Positions 6,564 through 14,974 of a DNA stretch of 64,000 bases are shown here, one piece after another. The number at the start of each line of letters is the position of its first letter. Positions within the stretch are counted from its first letter, which is position 1. Position numbers and translations under genes: made by a program. Source of the stretch: Anaerohabitans sp964387285 (GTDB taxonomy: Bacteria; Zhuqueibacterota; Zhuqueibacteria; Residuimicrobiales; Residuimicrobiaceae). The notes beneath the pieces were generated by a model. That model was not told where the DNA came from and searched no databases. It worked only from the letters and a program-made list of their open reading frames with translations. The stretch spans positions 1 through 64,000 of the forward strand of contig CAYLWO010000016.1 of assembly GCA_964387285.1 (NCBI GenBank), given 5' to 3'.

Positions 6564-8219
6564 ATGTCGTATCTGGTCCTCGCGCGTAAATATCGTCCCA
6601 TGTTTTTCGATGACGTGGTGGGTCAACAACATGTCACGCTGACGCTGCAGAACGCCATTCAACAAAAACGCATTGCCAACGCTTACCTGTTTTCCGGACC
6701 GCGCGGCGTGGGTAAAACCACGGTGGCGCGCATTCTCGCCAAAGCGCTCAACTGCGAACAAGGTCCGACGCTCACGCCCTGCAATCACTGTTCCTCCTGC
6801 ATTGAAATCAACGAAAGCCGCAGTCTCGATGTTTTTGAGATCGACGGCGCTTCCAATCGCGGCATCGATGAGGTGCGCAATCTGCGCGAAGGTTTGCGCT
6901 ATGCCCCCTCGCCCGGCAAATATCGCATCTATATCATCGATGAAGTGCACATGCTCACCAACGAGGCTTTCAATGCGTTGTTGAAAACCCTGGAAGAGCC
7001 GCCGCCCAGCGTGCTGTTCATCTTTGCCACCACGGAAGCGCACAAGGTGCCGGCGACCATTCTTTCCCGCTGCCAACGGTTTGATTTCAAACGCATGCCG
7101 ACCAAAAAAATCATCGAGCAGTTGTCCGAATTGTGCCGTAGCGAAAACATTCAAATCGACGAAGAGGCTTTACGGCTTATTGCGGTCAAGGCGGACGGCA
7201 GTATGCGCGATTCCCAGAGCGTGTTGGACCAAATCATTGCCTATGCCGGTGCGACCATCACGGCCAAAGATACCGCCGTCTTATTGGGCATCATCGACCG
7301 TCAGTTGTTTTTCGAAGTGACGGATTTGATTCAAGCCGGCGACGTGCTGGGCGGCGTCGCTCTCGCCAATCGCATCTTTGCCGAAGGCTATGACTTTAAC
7401 GAATTTCTCATCGGCCTGCAGGAACATTTGCGCAATTTCATGGTCGTGGCCACTACCGATTCCGGCGAAGAGATCGACGCTTCCGAAGAACATCGTCGCC
7501 GTTATCTGGAACAAAAGAGCGCTTTTGCCATCGAGGATCTCTTGCGTTTGATCAAGGTGTGCGCGGATGCGGAGAATCTCATGCGTCGCAGCGCCAATGC
7601 CCGGCTGCATTTGGAAGTGGCCATCATCAAATTGATCAAGATGAATCGCAGTGTGCGCCTGTCGCAGATTCTCGAACAAATAGATGTAAAAAAAAACTCT
7701 AATTTAGACTTGGCTGCACCGACGGCGGCCAAACCGCCGCAACAACCGCGCTTCACAGTCCCGCCTGTGGTTAGTGCTCCATCTTCTCAATCCCGGCCTG
7801 TTCATGTGGAAACCGCGCCGACTGAGCCCATGCAGGCGCCGTCTTTGCAGGAATTGCAAAAACAATGGCCGGAACTGACGGAGAAAATGACCAAAAAGAA
7901 AGTGGCTATCGGTTGCATCCTGCAACAAGGCTGGCCGCTGCTCCTGGAAAGCAACCGTTTGGAGGTTGGTTTTTCTCCGCAGAACAGCTTTCATATCAGT
8001 TCTCTCGAGGCGAACCGGGAATCGGTGCAAACCATGTTGTTCGAATTGTTGGGTGTTCGGTTGCGGGTGTCGGGCGTGCGCGATGAAAACAACCTTATTC
8101 CCAAGAACCAATTCAGCGCAGCGCTTCCGGATCGCCGGAAAGAGTTTGAAAAAATGAAACAAGAAAACGAATTGTTGAAAAAACTTGTCGAAACCTTTGA
8201 CGTGGAATTTATCAAATAG
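6564..8219 (+). CDS. dnaX: DNA polymerase III subunits tau (and probably gamma)
   Basis: This is the clamp-loader ATPase of the replisome, 551 residues. Walker A GPRGVGKTT is near residues 45-53, a four-cysteine zinc module follows (CEQGP, CNHCSSC), then Walker B DEVHML and sensor 1 ATTEAHK, with sensor 2 in GSMRDSQS. Domain III ends at about residue 372. After a run of nine A (codons 375-378) comes a Pro/Ala-rich linker and a tau-type C-terminus. Both shifted frames stop within a few codons of that run, so a shorter gamma form is likely. The start ATG lacks a strong Shine-Dalgarno site. Confidence 0.96.
   Translation: MSYLVLARKYRPMFFDDVVGQQHVTLTLQNAIQQKRIANAYLFSGPRGVGKTTVARILAKALNCEQGPTLTPCNHCSSCIEINESRSLDVFEIDGASNRGIDEVRNLREGLRYAPSPGKYRIYIIDEVHMLTNEAFNALLKTLEEPPPSVLFIFATTEAHKVPATILSRCQRFDFKRMPTKKIIEQLSELCRSENIQIDEEALRLIAVKADGSMRDSQSVLDQIIAYAGATITAKDTAVLLGIIDRQLFFEVTDLIQAGDVLGGVALANRIFAEGYDFNEFLIGLQEHLRNFMVVATTDSGEEIDASEEHRRRYLEQKSAFAIEDLLRLIKVCADAENLMRRSANARLHLEVAIIKLIKMNRSVRLSQILEQIDVKKNSNLDLAAPTAAKPPQQPRFTVPPVVSAPSSQSRPVHVETAPTEPMQAPSLQELQKQWPELTEKMTKKKVAIGCILQQGWPLLLESNRLEVGFSPQNSFHISSLEANRESVQTMLFELLGVRLRVSGVRDENNLIPKNQFSAALPDRRKEFEKMKQENELLKKLVETFDVEFIK
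7688..7696 (+). promoter_or_regulatory. A9 slippery run in dnaX (predicted gamma/tau switch)
   Basis: Nine consecutive A begin at the third base of codon 375. An added A leads to TAA at 7700-7702; a lost A leads to TAG at 7705-7707. Either event would release a product of about 378-380 residues ending exactly between domain III and the tau-specific linker. Thermus dnaX is known to make gamma by slippage on an A9 run; that this run behaves the same way is inference. Confidence 0.65.
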
Positions 8220-8231
8220 CAGGGAGTCGTT

Positions 8232-8579
8232 ATGATGAACAAGGGCGCCATGGCCGGTTTGTTGAAACAAGCGCAAAAGATGCAAGAGGATATGGCAAAA
8301 GCACAAGCGGCGATGGCTGAGATCAAAGTGACCGGCAGCGCAGGCGGCAATATGGTGGTGGTGACTGCCAATGCGGCGCAGGAAATATTACAGGTAAAAA
8401 TCGATCGCGAAGTGGTGACGCCGGATGATGTCGAGATGCTGGAGGATTTGATTCTGGCGGCAGTCAATCAGGCGCTGGCTAATGCCAAGGCTAAGGCCGA
8501 ACAAGAGATGGCAAAAATAACCGGCGGTTTTAATCCCGGAGACATGTTGGGCGGTTTAAAGATACCGGGTTTGTCCTAA
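8232..8579 (+). CDS. ebfC: Nucleoid-associated protein, YbaB/EbfC family
   Basis: This 115-residue protein belongs to the small dimeric DNA-binding YbaB/EbfC family. It shows the typical N-terminal helix rich in Lys, Gln and Met (GLLKQAQKMQEDMAKAQ), the GSAGGNMVVVTANA strand and a DVEMLEDLILAAVNQA helix. It begins 12 bases after dnaX with GGGAG upstream; two adjacent ATG codons are possible starts. The order dnaX-ebfC-recR is widely conserved and points to a role near replication and repair. Confidence 0.93.
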   Translation: MMNKGAMAGLLKQAQKMQEDMAKAQAAMAEIKVTGSAGGNMVVVTANAAQEILQVKIDREVVTPDDVEMLEDLILAAVNQALANAKAKAEQEMAKITGGFNPGDMLGGLKIPGLS

Positions 8580-8668
8580 TTTGATATTTACCCTCGGGAA
8601 GGTTGACCGAACTGGTTATCTGCTTTTTTATGTCAACTTTTCAAGAAACTATTATACAGTAGGCTGAC

Positions 8669-9265
8669 GTGCGTTATTACTCTGAAGCCGTAGAGCGCGC
8701 CATTCACGAGCTGAGCAAGTTGCCCGGCATCGGACGTAAATCCGCTCAACGGCATGTATTCTACCTTTTAAAAGCATCCCTGGCCGAGGTCGAAGGACTG
8801 GCCGAATCGCTTCTGGACCTGAAGCGCAAAGTGCTGTATTGTTCGGTTTGTTTTAATATAACCGAACAAGACCCATGTGAAATATGCAAAAGTGAACAGC
8901 GCGATCAAAGCATCATCTGCGTTGTTCAAGAGGCTAACGACGTGCTGGCCTTTGAAAAAATCGGCGCCTATAAGGGACTCTATCATGTGTTGGGCGGCGC
9001 CCTATCGCCCCTGGACAGCATTGGTCCCAATGATTTAAAAATCCGGGAACTGCTGGCCCGGTTGCAACATGGCGTGCGCGAGGTGATCATCGCAACCAAT
9101 CCCAGCACCGAAGGTGAAGCTACGCTATTTTATCTGACCAAGCTGATCAAACCTCTGGATATCAAGGTTTCCCGTATTGCCCAGGGAATTCCTATGGGTG
9201 CGGATATTGAGCACGCGGATGAAGTAACCCTGTCCCGAGCTCTGGATGGACGCTTGCCGTTGTGA
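8669..9265 (+). CDS. recR: Recombination mediator protein RecR
   Basis: The 198-residue RecR acts with RecF/RecO to load RecA on gapped DNA. The N-terminal helix-hairpin-helix (LSKLPGIGRKSAQRHVFYLL) is followed by a C4 zinc finger (CSVC and CEIC, about residues 57-72), a Toprim domain (VVQEANDVLAFEKIGAYKGLYHVLGG) and the C-terminal SRIAQGIPMGADIEHADEVTL segment. The start is GTG with a poor ribosome site, preceded by about 90 bases that may hold a promoter. Length is exactly typical. Confidence 0.96.
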   Translation: MRYYSEAVERAIHELSKLPGIGRKSAQRHVFYLLKASLAEVEGLAESLLDLKRKVLYCSVCFNITEQDPCEICKSEQRDQSIICVVQEANDVLAFEKIGAYKGLYHVLGGALSPLDSIGPNDLKIRELLARLQHGVREVIIATNPSTEGEATLFYLTKLIKPLDIKVSRIAQGIPMGADIEHADEVTLSRALDGRLPL

Positions 9266-9487
9266 TATGATCTGGACGAACCTGGTCCAGTTTCCCATTG
9301 CCCCGTTTCAGAAACGTCGGTGAAGAACCGGCTTAACCGCTGCTTTATCGTGAAAATCAGTTGTTTAGGTGTTCGCTTATTGTGGCAGCCCGGTCCGTGT
9401 CCTTGGTCGCCTATCTATGAGACTCGTTTTTATCTCTTGCCTTTATGATATTTTTTTCCAATATTTTATATTCAACCGGGCAAGTGT

Positions 9488-9991
9488 ATGTTTTTTACAC
9501 GGCTCGAAAGCAACATAGGAGCATTTATTTTGAGAATGTTGGATAGAGTGGCCATCGCAGTTGGTACCACGCTGGGTTCGGGTTTTTTTCCAATCGCTCC
9601 GGGTACGGTAGGTTCTGCTATCACACTTATAGTGCTGTGGATATTGCCGCCGCTGGTCCCGGCGCTTTTCTTCAGCCTGATCCTCCTTTTTTATGTTATC
9701 GGTATCTGGGCAGCGGGTCGTTGCGAAAAGTTGTGGGGTAAAGATCCGGGCAAAGTCAATTGGGATGAAGTGGTGGGCCAGATGATTGCGGTCTTTTGGC
9801 TGCCAAAATATCTGACTGCGTACCTGGCAGCATTTTTGCTGTTTCGTTTATTTGATATCTGGAAGCCGTCGCCGGTGCGGGATGCCGAGCGGTTGTCGTC
9901 CGGTTTGGGCATTATGACCGATGATGTGGCGGCGGGGGTTTATGCGCTGCTGGTCCTGCAGATCGGTCTTTACATTTTTTTTAGAGCATGA
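9488..9991 (+). CDS. pgpA: Phosphatidylglycerophosphatase A
   Basis: PgpA removes the phosphate from phosphatidylglycerophosphate in the inner membrane. The 167-residue frame has the family motifs SGFFPIAPGTVGSA near the N-terminus, NWDEVVGQ and FRLFDIWKPSP, with three or four hydrophobic helices. The ATG at 9488 gives a normal length but has no clear ribosome site. TTG at 9530, with AGGAG 8 bases upstream, would give 153 residues and is a strong alternative. It overlaps cinA by 4 bases. Confidence 0.88.
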   Translation: MFFTRLESNIGAFILRMLDRVAIAVGTTLGSGFFPIAPGTVGSAITLIVLWILPPLVPALFFSLILLFYVIGIWAAGRCEKLWGKDPGKVNWDEVVGQMIAVFWLPKYLTAYLAAFLLFRLFDIWKPSPVRDAERLSSGLGIMTDDVAAGVYALLVLQIGLYIFFRA

Positions 9992-11223
9992 TGAAGGCTG
10001 AAATTATTTCCATCGGCGACGAACTGATCAGCGGGAAAACGATCAACAGCAACGCCGCATGGATGGGAAAAGAGTTGTTAAGCATCGGCATTCCGGTTTT
10101 GCAGGTGACCGCGGTGGGCGACGACGCAGAGATGATCATGTCGGCGTTACGCCTGGCGGAAAGCCGGGCTGATGTTATTTTATTGACCGGCGGACTGGGG
10201 CCAACGCATGACGACATTACGCGCGATGTGCTGTGCCGCTATTTTGATTGTGCGCTGGTTTTCAACGAATCGGTCATGGAGCATATTCGCGCCATGTTTC
10301 TGCATCGCGGCGTGCCATTGGCCAACTCCAACGAAAGCCAGGCCATGGTTCCCGCCAAAGCGCAGGTGGTCTTTAATGTCCGGGGCACGGCGCCCGGGTA
10401 CCATTTTAAAAGCAACGCCAAAGACATTTATGTGATGCCCGGCGTGCCGCACGAGATGAAAGGAATGATGAGTGATTCAATTCTCCCGGCCTTGCGGCAG
10501 CGCAATCAAGGATTATGCATCGTTTCGGGGATTTTTTGCACCACCGGCATAGCTGAAAGCATATTGTATGAACGGATCGGCGATGCCGCAGCCATAGAAC
10601 AGTTTGCCAAGATGGCTTTTTTACCCAGTCCCGGCGGCACACAAATTCGTTTGATTGCACAGGGTGGCTCGGACGCTGAAGCCAGGCAACGGCTGGGACA
10701 GGCGGCGGCCATGGTGAAAGAAAAGGTTGGTCGTTATATTTATGCTGATGAAGACATCGCTCTGGAAGAAGCGGTCGCCCGTATTTTAGCCGGACATCGC
10801 CGCACGCTCGCGACAGCCGAATCCTGCACCGGCGGCCTGATTGCCCATAAACTGACCAACATTCCGGGCAGTTCTTTGTTTTTTGAGCGCGGCGTGGTTT
10901 GTTACAGCAACCGTTCCAAGGTAGAGTTGTTGGGCGTCCCAAAATCCTGTCTTCAAGCGCATGGCGCTGTCAGCTCAGAAACTGCCATGGCCATGGCAGA
11001 AGGCGTGCGACGGTTGGCCGGCACCGATTACGGCTTGTCCACCACCGGCATTGCCGGGCCCAGTGGCGGCAGCGCCGAAAAGCCGGTGGGTTTGGTGTTT
11101 ATCGGTTATGCTGATGCAGAAGGAACGGCATTTGAGCGTCATGTTTTCAGCGGCGAGCGTTGGTTGAACAAGGAACGATTCAGCTATAGCGCCTTGAATT
11201 TTTTGCGAAAAAAGTTGGGTTAG
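9988..11223 (+). CDS. cinA: CinA family protein, nicotinamide-nucleotide amidase
   Basis: The 411-residue two-domain CinA has an N-terminal molybdopterin-binding-like domain (GDELISGKTINSNAAWM; LTGGLGPTHDD), linked to NMN metabolism, and a C-terminal amidase domain (AESCTGGLIAHKLTNIPGSS; STTGIAGPSGGS) that deamidates NMN. The start overlaps the pgpA stop in ATGA, indicating translational coupling; a second ATG follows at once. thpR follows after 3 bases. CinA was first linked to competence, but its best supported role is pyridine nucleotide salvage. Confidence 0.94.
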   Translation: MMKAEIISIGDELISGKTINSNAAWMGKELLSIGIPVLQVTAVGDDAEMIMSALRLAESRADVILLTGGLGPTHDDITRDVLCRYFDCALVFNESVMEHIRAMFLHRGVPLANSNESQAMVPAKAQVVFNVRGTAPGYHFKSNAKDIYVMPGVPHEMKGMMSDSILPALRQRNQGLCIVSGIFCTTGIAESILYERIGDAAAIEQFAKMAFLPSPGGTQIRLIAQGGSDAEARQRLGQAAAMVKEKVGRYIYADEDIALEEAVARILAGHRRTLATAESCTGGLIAHKLTNIPGSSLFFERGVVCYSNRSKVELLGVPKSCLQAHGAVSSETAMAMAEGVRRLAGTDYGLSTTGIAGPSGGSAEKPVGLVFIGYADAEGTAFERHVFSGERWLNKERFSYSALNFLRKKLG

Positions 11224-11226
11224 CGT

Positions 11227-11811
11227 ATGCAAACCATGCGTCTGTTTATCTGCATGGACACGCCGGCAGAAGTGAAAAAAGCTGTGGCTGATTTGCAGAT
11301 TCGGTTGCGGCCTCTGGCCAAAGGCCTGGTGAGCTGGCCGCGTCAGGAAGGGTTGCACCTTACGTTGAAATTCCTGGGCGATACCGACGCCGGACGACGG
11401 GAGATAGCCGCCGAGTTGGTACGTCGCGCTGCTGCGGAGGCTGGACCGTTCGAGATGAGTGTCGGGGGAGTTGGCGCTTTTCCGAATTTCAAGCATCCGC
11501 GGGTATTTTGGATTGGCATTCAAGAGCCGACGGGCAAACTGATCTCCATGCAAAAGCGCATTGAAAAGGATTTCAGTGCACAAGGTTTTAGTGCGGAAGA
11601 ACGGCCCTTTTCGCCTCATTTAACCATCGGCCGTGTTAAAGATTCCAGAGGTCTTGGCGATCTTTGTTGTGAACTGGAGAAAACCGATCTGCCGGTGATG
11701 ACCTTTATCGCCAAAGAGGTGATTTTAATGCGCAGCGAGCTGCGGCCCGACGGCGCGGTGTATACGCCGGTGGTAAAGGCCGGGTTGGGAACTAGGGTAA
11801 TATTGTCATGA
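11227..11811 (+). CDS. thpR: RNA 2',3'-cyclic phosphodiesterase (LigT/ThpR family)
   Basis: This 194-residue 2H phosphoesterase carries both HxTx signatures: LHLTLKFLG near residue 41 and SPHLTIGR near residue 132. The family hydrolyses 2',3'-cyclic phosphates in RNA and can join tRNA halves in vitro. It starts 3 bases after cinA and precedes recA by 56 bases. The pgpA-cinA-thpR-recA-recX order is common in other phyla. The start ATG is the first in frame; a second ATG five codons later is possible. Confidence 0.92.
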   Translation: MQTMRLFICMDTPAEVKKAVADLQIRLRPLAKGLVSWPRQEGLHLTLKFLGDTDAGRREIAAELVRRAAAEAGPFEMSVGGVGAFPNFKHPRVFWIGIQEPTGKLISMQKRIEKDFSAQGFSAEERPFSPHLTIGRVKDSRGLGDLCCELEKTDLPVMTFIAKEVILMRSELRPDGAVYTPVVKAGLGTRVILS

Positions 11812-11867
11812 AGAATAGTTTTTTAAATAGCATCACAATCAAAATATAAATCAGAGAGGAATCCAAT

Positions 11868-12923
11868 ATGCCGGAAGAAAAAGACGAAAAGCGCAAAGCG
11901 CTGGAACTGGCGATTACGCAACTGGATCGCCAGTACGGCAAAGGCTCCGTTATGTGGCTGGGCGACGACCGGGCCGAAGGCATCGATGTCATTTCCACCG
12001 GTTCTATTTCTTTGGACGCTGCTCTCGGCGTCGGCGGAGTGCCGCGCGGCAGAATTATAGAAATTTTTGGCCCGGAATCATCCGGTAAAACCACGCTGGC
12101 GCTGCATGTCGTGGCCGAAGCGCAGCGCAAGGGCGGCATGGCTGCCTTTATCGACGCCGAACACGCACTGGATGCGAAATACTCCAAACAGTTGGGCGTG
12201 GACGTGGATAATCTGCTCATCTCCCAGCCCGACACTGGCGAACAAGCACTGGAAATCACCGAAACCTTGGTGCGCAGCGGCGCCCTGGATGTTGTGGTCA
12301 TCGATTCTGTCGCGGCGTTGGTGCCGCGCGCAGAAATCGAAGGCGATATGGGCGACGCACAGATGGGACTGCAGGCGAGACTGATGTCGCAAGCCATGCG
12401 CAAATTGACGGCGGCCATCAGCAAATCGGCGACCTGTGTTATTTTTATCAATCAGATTCGTGAAAAAATCGGCGTCATGTTCGGCAGTCCGGAAACCACC
12501 ACCGGCGGACGCGCGCTGAAATTCTACGCCACGGTGCGCATCGACATTCGCCGTATTGCCTCCATCAAGGACGGCGAGAACGTCATCGGCAACCGCACCA
12601 AAGTGAAAGTGGTGAAAAATAAAGTCGCTTCTCCCTTCCGCGAAGCCGAATTCGACATTATTTACGGCGAAGGCATTTCCAAGCTCGGTGATATGCTGGA
12701 TCTGGCGGTAAATGCTAAGATTATAGAAAAAAGCGGCACCTGGTTCAGCTATGGCGAAGAGCGTTTGGGCCAGGGACGTGAAAACGTAAAACGATATTTG
12801 CAGCAGAATCCGGAAATGGTGAACGGGATTGAACGTAAAGTACGCGAATCGTTGGGGCTGATTCCTCCGGCTGCGCCGGCGCCGGCTAAAGAAACGGCCA
12901 AGGAAGATAAAAAAGCCAAATAA
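11868..12923 (+). CDS. recA: Recombinase RecA
   Basis: The 351-residue RecA forms filaments on single-stranded DNA, catalyses strand exchange and triggers LexA cleavage. Walker A GPESSGKTT is at residues 68-76, Walker B VVIDSVAAL near 140, and the DNA-binding loop residues follow in MGLQARLMSQAMRK; loop 2 includes GVMFGSPETTTGG. The C-terminus is Ala/Pro/Lys-rich, as is common. GAGAGGA lies 7 bases before the ATG. No SOS box of the Escherichia or Bacillus type is evident upstream. recX follows after 25 bases. Confidence 0.98.
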   Translation: MPEEKDEKRKALELAITQLDRQYGKGSVMWLGDDRAEGIDVISTGSISLDAALGVGGVPRGRIIEIFGPESSGKTTLALHVVAEAQRKGGMAAFIDAEHALDAKYSKQLGVDVDNLLISQPDTGEQALEITETLVRSGALDVVVIDSVAALVPRAEIEGDMGDAQMGLQARLMSQAMRKLTAAISKSATCVIFINQIREKIGVMFGSPETTTGGRALKFYATVRIDIRRIASIKDGENVIGNRTKVKVVKNKVASPFREAEFDIIYGEGISKLGDMLDLAVNAKIIEKSGTWFSYGEERLGQGRENVKRYLQQNPEMVNGIERKVRESLGLIPPAAPAPAKETAKEDKKAK

Positions 12924-12948
12924 CGATTATTTCTCAGGCAGATGAATT

Positions 12949-13587
12949 TTGTCCGCGACCAGAACCATTACCAATATTGAAATCCAGAAAGGCAAAAAAA
13001 ATCGCGTCTCCGTATTTCTGGATAACGCGTTTGCCTTTGGTCTGGACCAGAATGTATTGATCAAAACGGGAATCGCCCGCGGCGATGTTTTAAGCGAAGA
13101 ACGCATTGCCGAGATTCTCGAAGCGGAAGAACGGCACAGCGCCAAGTTGAAGGCTATGCGTCTGTTGGCCGTGCGTGCACGCAGTCGTAAAGAACTGAGC
13201 GATCGGTTGCGGATGGCCAAATTTTCCAAAGCGGCTGTTGCCTGGGCTGTGCAAGAGATGGAACGTTTGCAGTTGATCGACGATGCCGAGTTTGCCCGTT
13301 CGTTTTCCCAGAATCGCATGGTCAGCAAGCCGGTAAGCAAGATGGCGCTGGAACGAGAACTGTCCCAGAAGGGATTATCCGAGACAGAGATACAGCTTGG
13401 CATACAACAGGCGTATGCGGATCAAAGTGAAAGCGACATTGCCCGGGAACTTGCTTTGAAGCGCAAAAAAAGTTGTGCGAATCTGGATGAGACCAGGGCG
13501 AAAAAACGAGTAGCTGACTTTTTAGCGCGTCGTGGTTTTTCCTGGCAGGTGGTCTTAGAAATTATGGAAGAGTGGGATCGTCTATAA
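12949..13587 (+). CDS. recX: Regulatory protein RecX
   Basis: RecX inhibits and caps RecA filaments. The 212-residue protein has the three-helix repeats of the family: AMRLLAVRARSRKELSDRL, then the DDAEFARSFSQNR repeat, and C-terminal RVADFLARRGFSWQVV. The frame opens with TTG at 12949; an ATG at 12942 is out of frame. The preceding AGGCAG is a modest ribosome site. Its position directly after recA supports the call. The next gene starts 2 bases after its stop. Confidence 0.92.
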   Translation: MSATRTITNIEIQKGKKNRVSVFLDNAFAFGLDQNVLIKTGIARGDVLSEERIAEILEAEERHSAKLKAMRLLAVRARSRKELSDRLRMAKFSKAAVAWAVQEMERLQLIDDAEFARSFSQNRMVSKPVSKMALERELSQKGLSETEIQLGIQQAYADQSESDIARELALKRKKSCANLDETRAKKRVADFLARRGFSWQVVLEIMEEWDRL

Positions 13588-13589
13588 AA

Positions 13590-14780
13590 ATGGAAAAGGA
13601 TCTGTCGTCCTATAAACCCGGCACGCGGGCCATTTTAGCTACGCATCAAACCGATTTTTCGCACGTACGACCGCATGTTGCGCCGATTTTTCAAACGGCC
13701 AACTTTGAGTACGCGGATGCCCAGGACGGTCTGGAGGTATTTGGCAATAAAAAACCGGGTTATATCTATACCCGCTACAGCAATCCGACTTCGGATTTAT
13801 TTGGTCGTGCCGTAGCAGAAATGGAGCAAGGCGAGGGTTATGTTACAGCCGCTTCCGGTATGGCCGCCATCAGCGGCGTGCTGTTGACGCTGCTCCAGCC
13901 CGGCGATCACGTGGTTGCCTCAGCCAATATCTATGGCGGATCGCGTTCCTTTATGTCCCATCAGTTGGCCGGATTGGGCATAGAGACTAGTTTTGTGGAT
14001 ATTGCCGATTTAACGGCGGTACGGGCAGCGCAGAAGCCGCGCACCAGGATGCTGTTTACCGAGGTTTTGGGCAATCCCAATCTCAATGTCGCCGATATTC
14101 CGGCGCTGGCCGAGATAGCAGCGGAGAAAAAAATTGCGTTGGTCGTGGATAACACCTTTACGCCGCCGCCGATTTTTTCACCGCTGAAACAGGGCGCACA
14201 TATTTCAATCCACAGCGCCACCAAATATCTGGGTGGACACGGCGATTTAATTGGTGGCGTGGTAGTATGTTCGACCGAGCACAGTCAACAGATCGCCAAA
14301 ACCGTGCAGACTTTTGGCGGCTGTATGAATCCGTTTAACGCCTGGCTGGCCATCCGCGGGATAAAGACGTTGGTGCTGCGATTAGAACGACAATGCGCCA
14401 ATGCGGAAACAGTCGCGCATTTTTTACAAAACCATCCAGCTGTGAAAAAAGTAAATTATCCCGGTCTGGCAGATCATCCGCAGGCCCTGAGCGCGCGACG
14501 GTTACTGAACGGCTTCGGCAGCATGCTCTCTTTTGAAGTGGCCGGCGGACTGTCCGCAGCAAAAAAGATAATTGACAGCGTGCGCGTGTTTCATTTCACC
14601 GTCAGTTTGGGCGAGATCGATTCGTTGATTATTCATCCTGCTTCAACCTCGCATGTGGGATTGAGCCGCGAAGAGCGAGAATCGGTCGGCATTACCGATG
14701 GACTGTTGCGCCTGTCCATCGGCATTGAAGACATTGATGATCTGCTGGAAGACTTGCAGCAAGCGCTGGATGGGATATAG
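13590..14780 (+). CDS. Trans-sulfuration family PLP enzyme (cystathionine gamma-synthase/methionine gamma-lyase type)
   Basis: The 396-residue fold-type I PLP enzyme belongs to the Cys/Met metabolism family. It shows YTRYSNPTSDLFGRAVAEME, the cofactor segment ASGMAAISG, VVDNTF, and the lysine motif SIHSATKYLGGHGD, which carries the Schiff-base Lys. The C-terminus has SLGEIDSLIIHPASTSH. I start at the ATG at 13590, 2 bases after recX; an in-frame GTG lies 18 bases upstream inside recX. Family members include synthases and lyases; sequence alone does not separate them. No other methionine gene is adjacent. Confidence 0.88.
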   Translation: MEKDLSSYKPGTRAILATHQTDFSHVRPHVAPIFQTANFEYADAQDGLEVFGNKKPGYIYTRYSNPTSDLFGRAVAEMEQGEGYVTAASGMAAISGVLLTLLQPGDHVVASANIYGGSRSFMSHQLAGLGIETSFVDIADLTAVRAAQKPRTRMLFTEVLGNPNLNVADIPALAEIAAEKKIALVVDNTFTPPPIFSPLKQGAHISIHSATKYLGGHGDLIGGVVVCSTEHSQQIAKTVQTFGGCMNPFNAWLAIRGIKTLVLRLERQCANAETVAHFLQNHPAVKKVNYPGLADHPQALSARRLLNGFGSMLSFEVAGGLSAAKKIIDSVRVFHFTVSLGEIDSLIIHPASTSHVGLSREERESVGITDGLLRLSIGIEDIDDLLEDLQQALDGI

Positions 14781-14822
14781 AAAAGTTGATATGGAATTTT
14801 CCTTTTTTACGAGATTGAATTT

Positions 14823-14905
14823 CTCTCAACGTATCTTTGCATACTCTGCGTTTTAGCTTTATTAGCCCTAACGCAGAGCCGCCAAGAGCGCAAAGATACG
14901 CAGAG
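14823..14905. repeat. Imperfect inverted repeat of CTCTGCG-type intergenic words
   Basis: Arm 1 (14823-14852) reads CTCTCAACGTATCTTTGC then ACTCTGCGTT. Arm 2 (14870-14905) is its approximate reverse complement, with an extra GCTCTTGGCGG-type insert. The only gene-free stretch between the PLP enzyme and alaS holds this element. It is not followed by a T-run, so it is unlikely to be a simple terminator. Confidence 0.7.
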
Positions 14906-14974
14906 GTGGTTATTATATACAATAATTTAAAATCGTGACAGAATGCCAAATAGTAAAGGACAGATAACGACCAC

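Noticed and set aside
6369..7154. 261-codon minus-strand ORF
   Set aside because: It is antisense to the SRP RNA and the first third of dnaX, both well supported on the plus strand.
14823..14905. A transcription terminator after the trans-sulfuration enzyme
   Set aside because: The arms pair imperfectly and no T-run follows on either strand.
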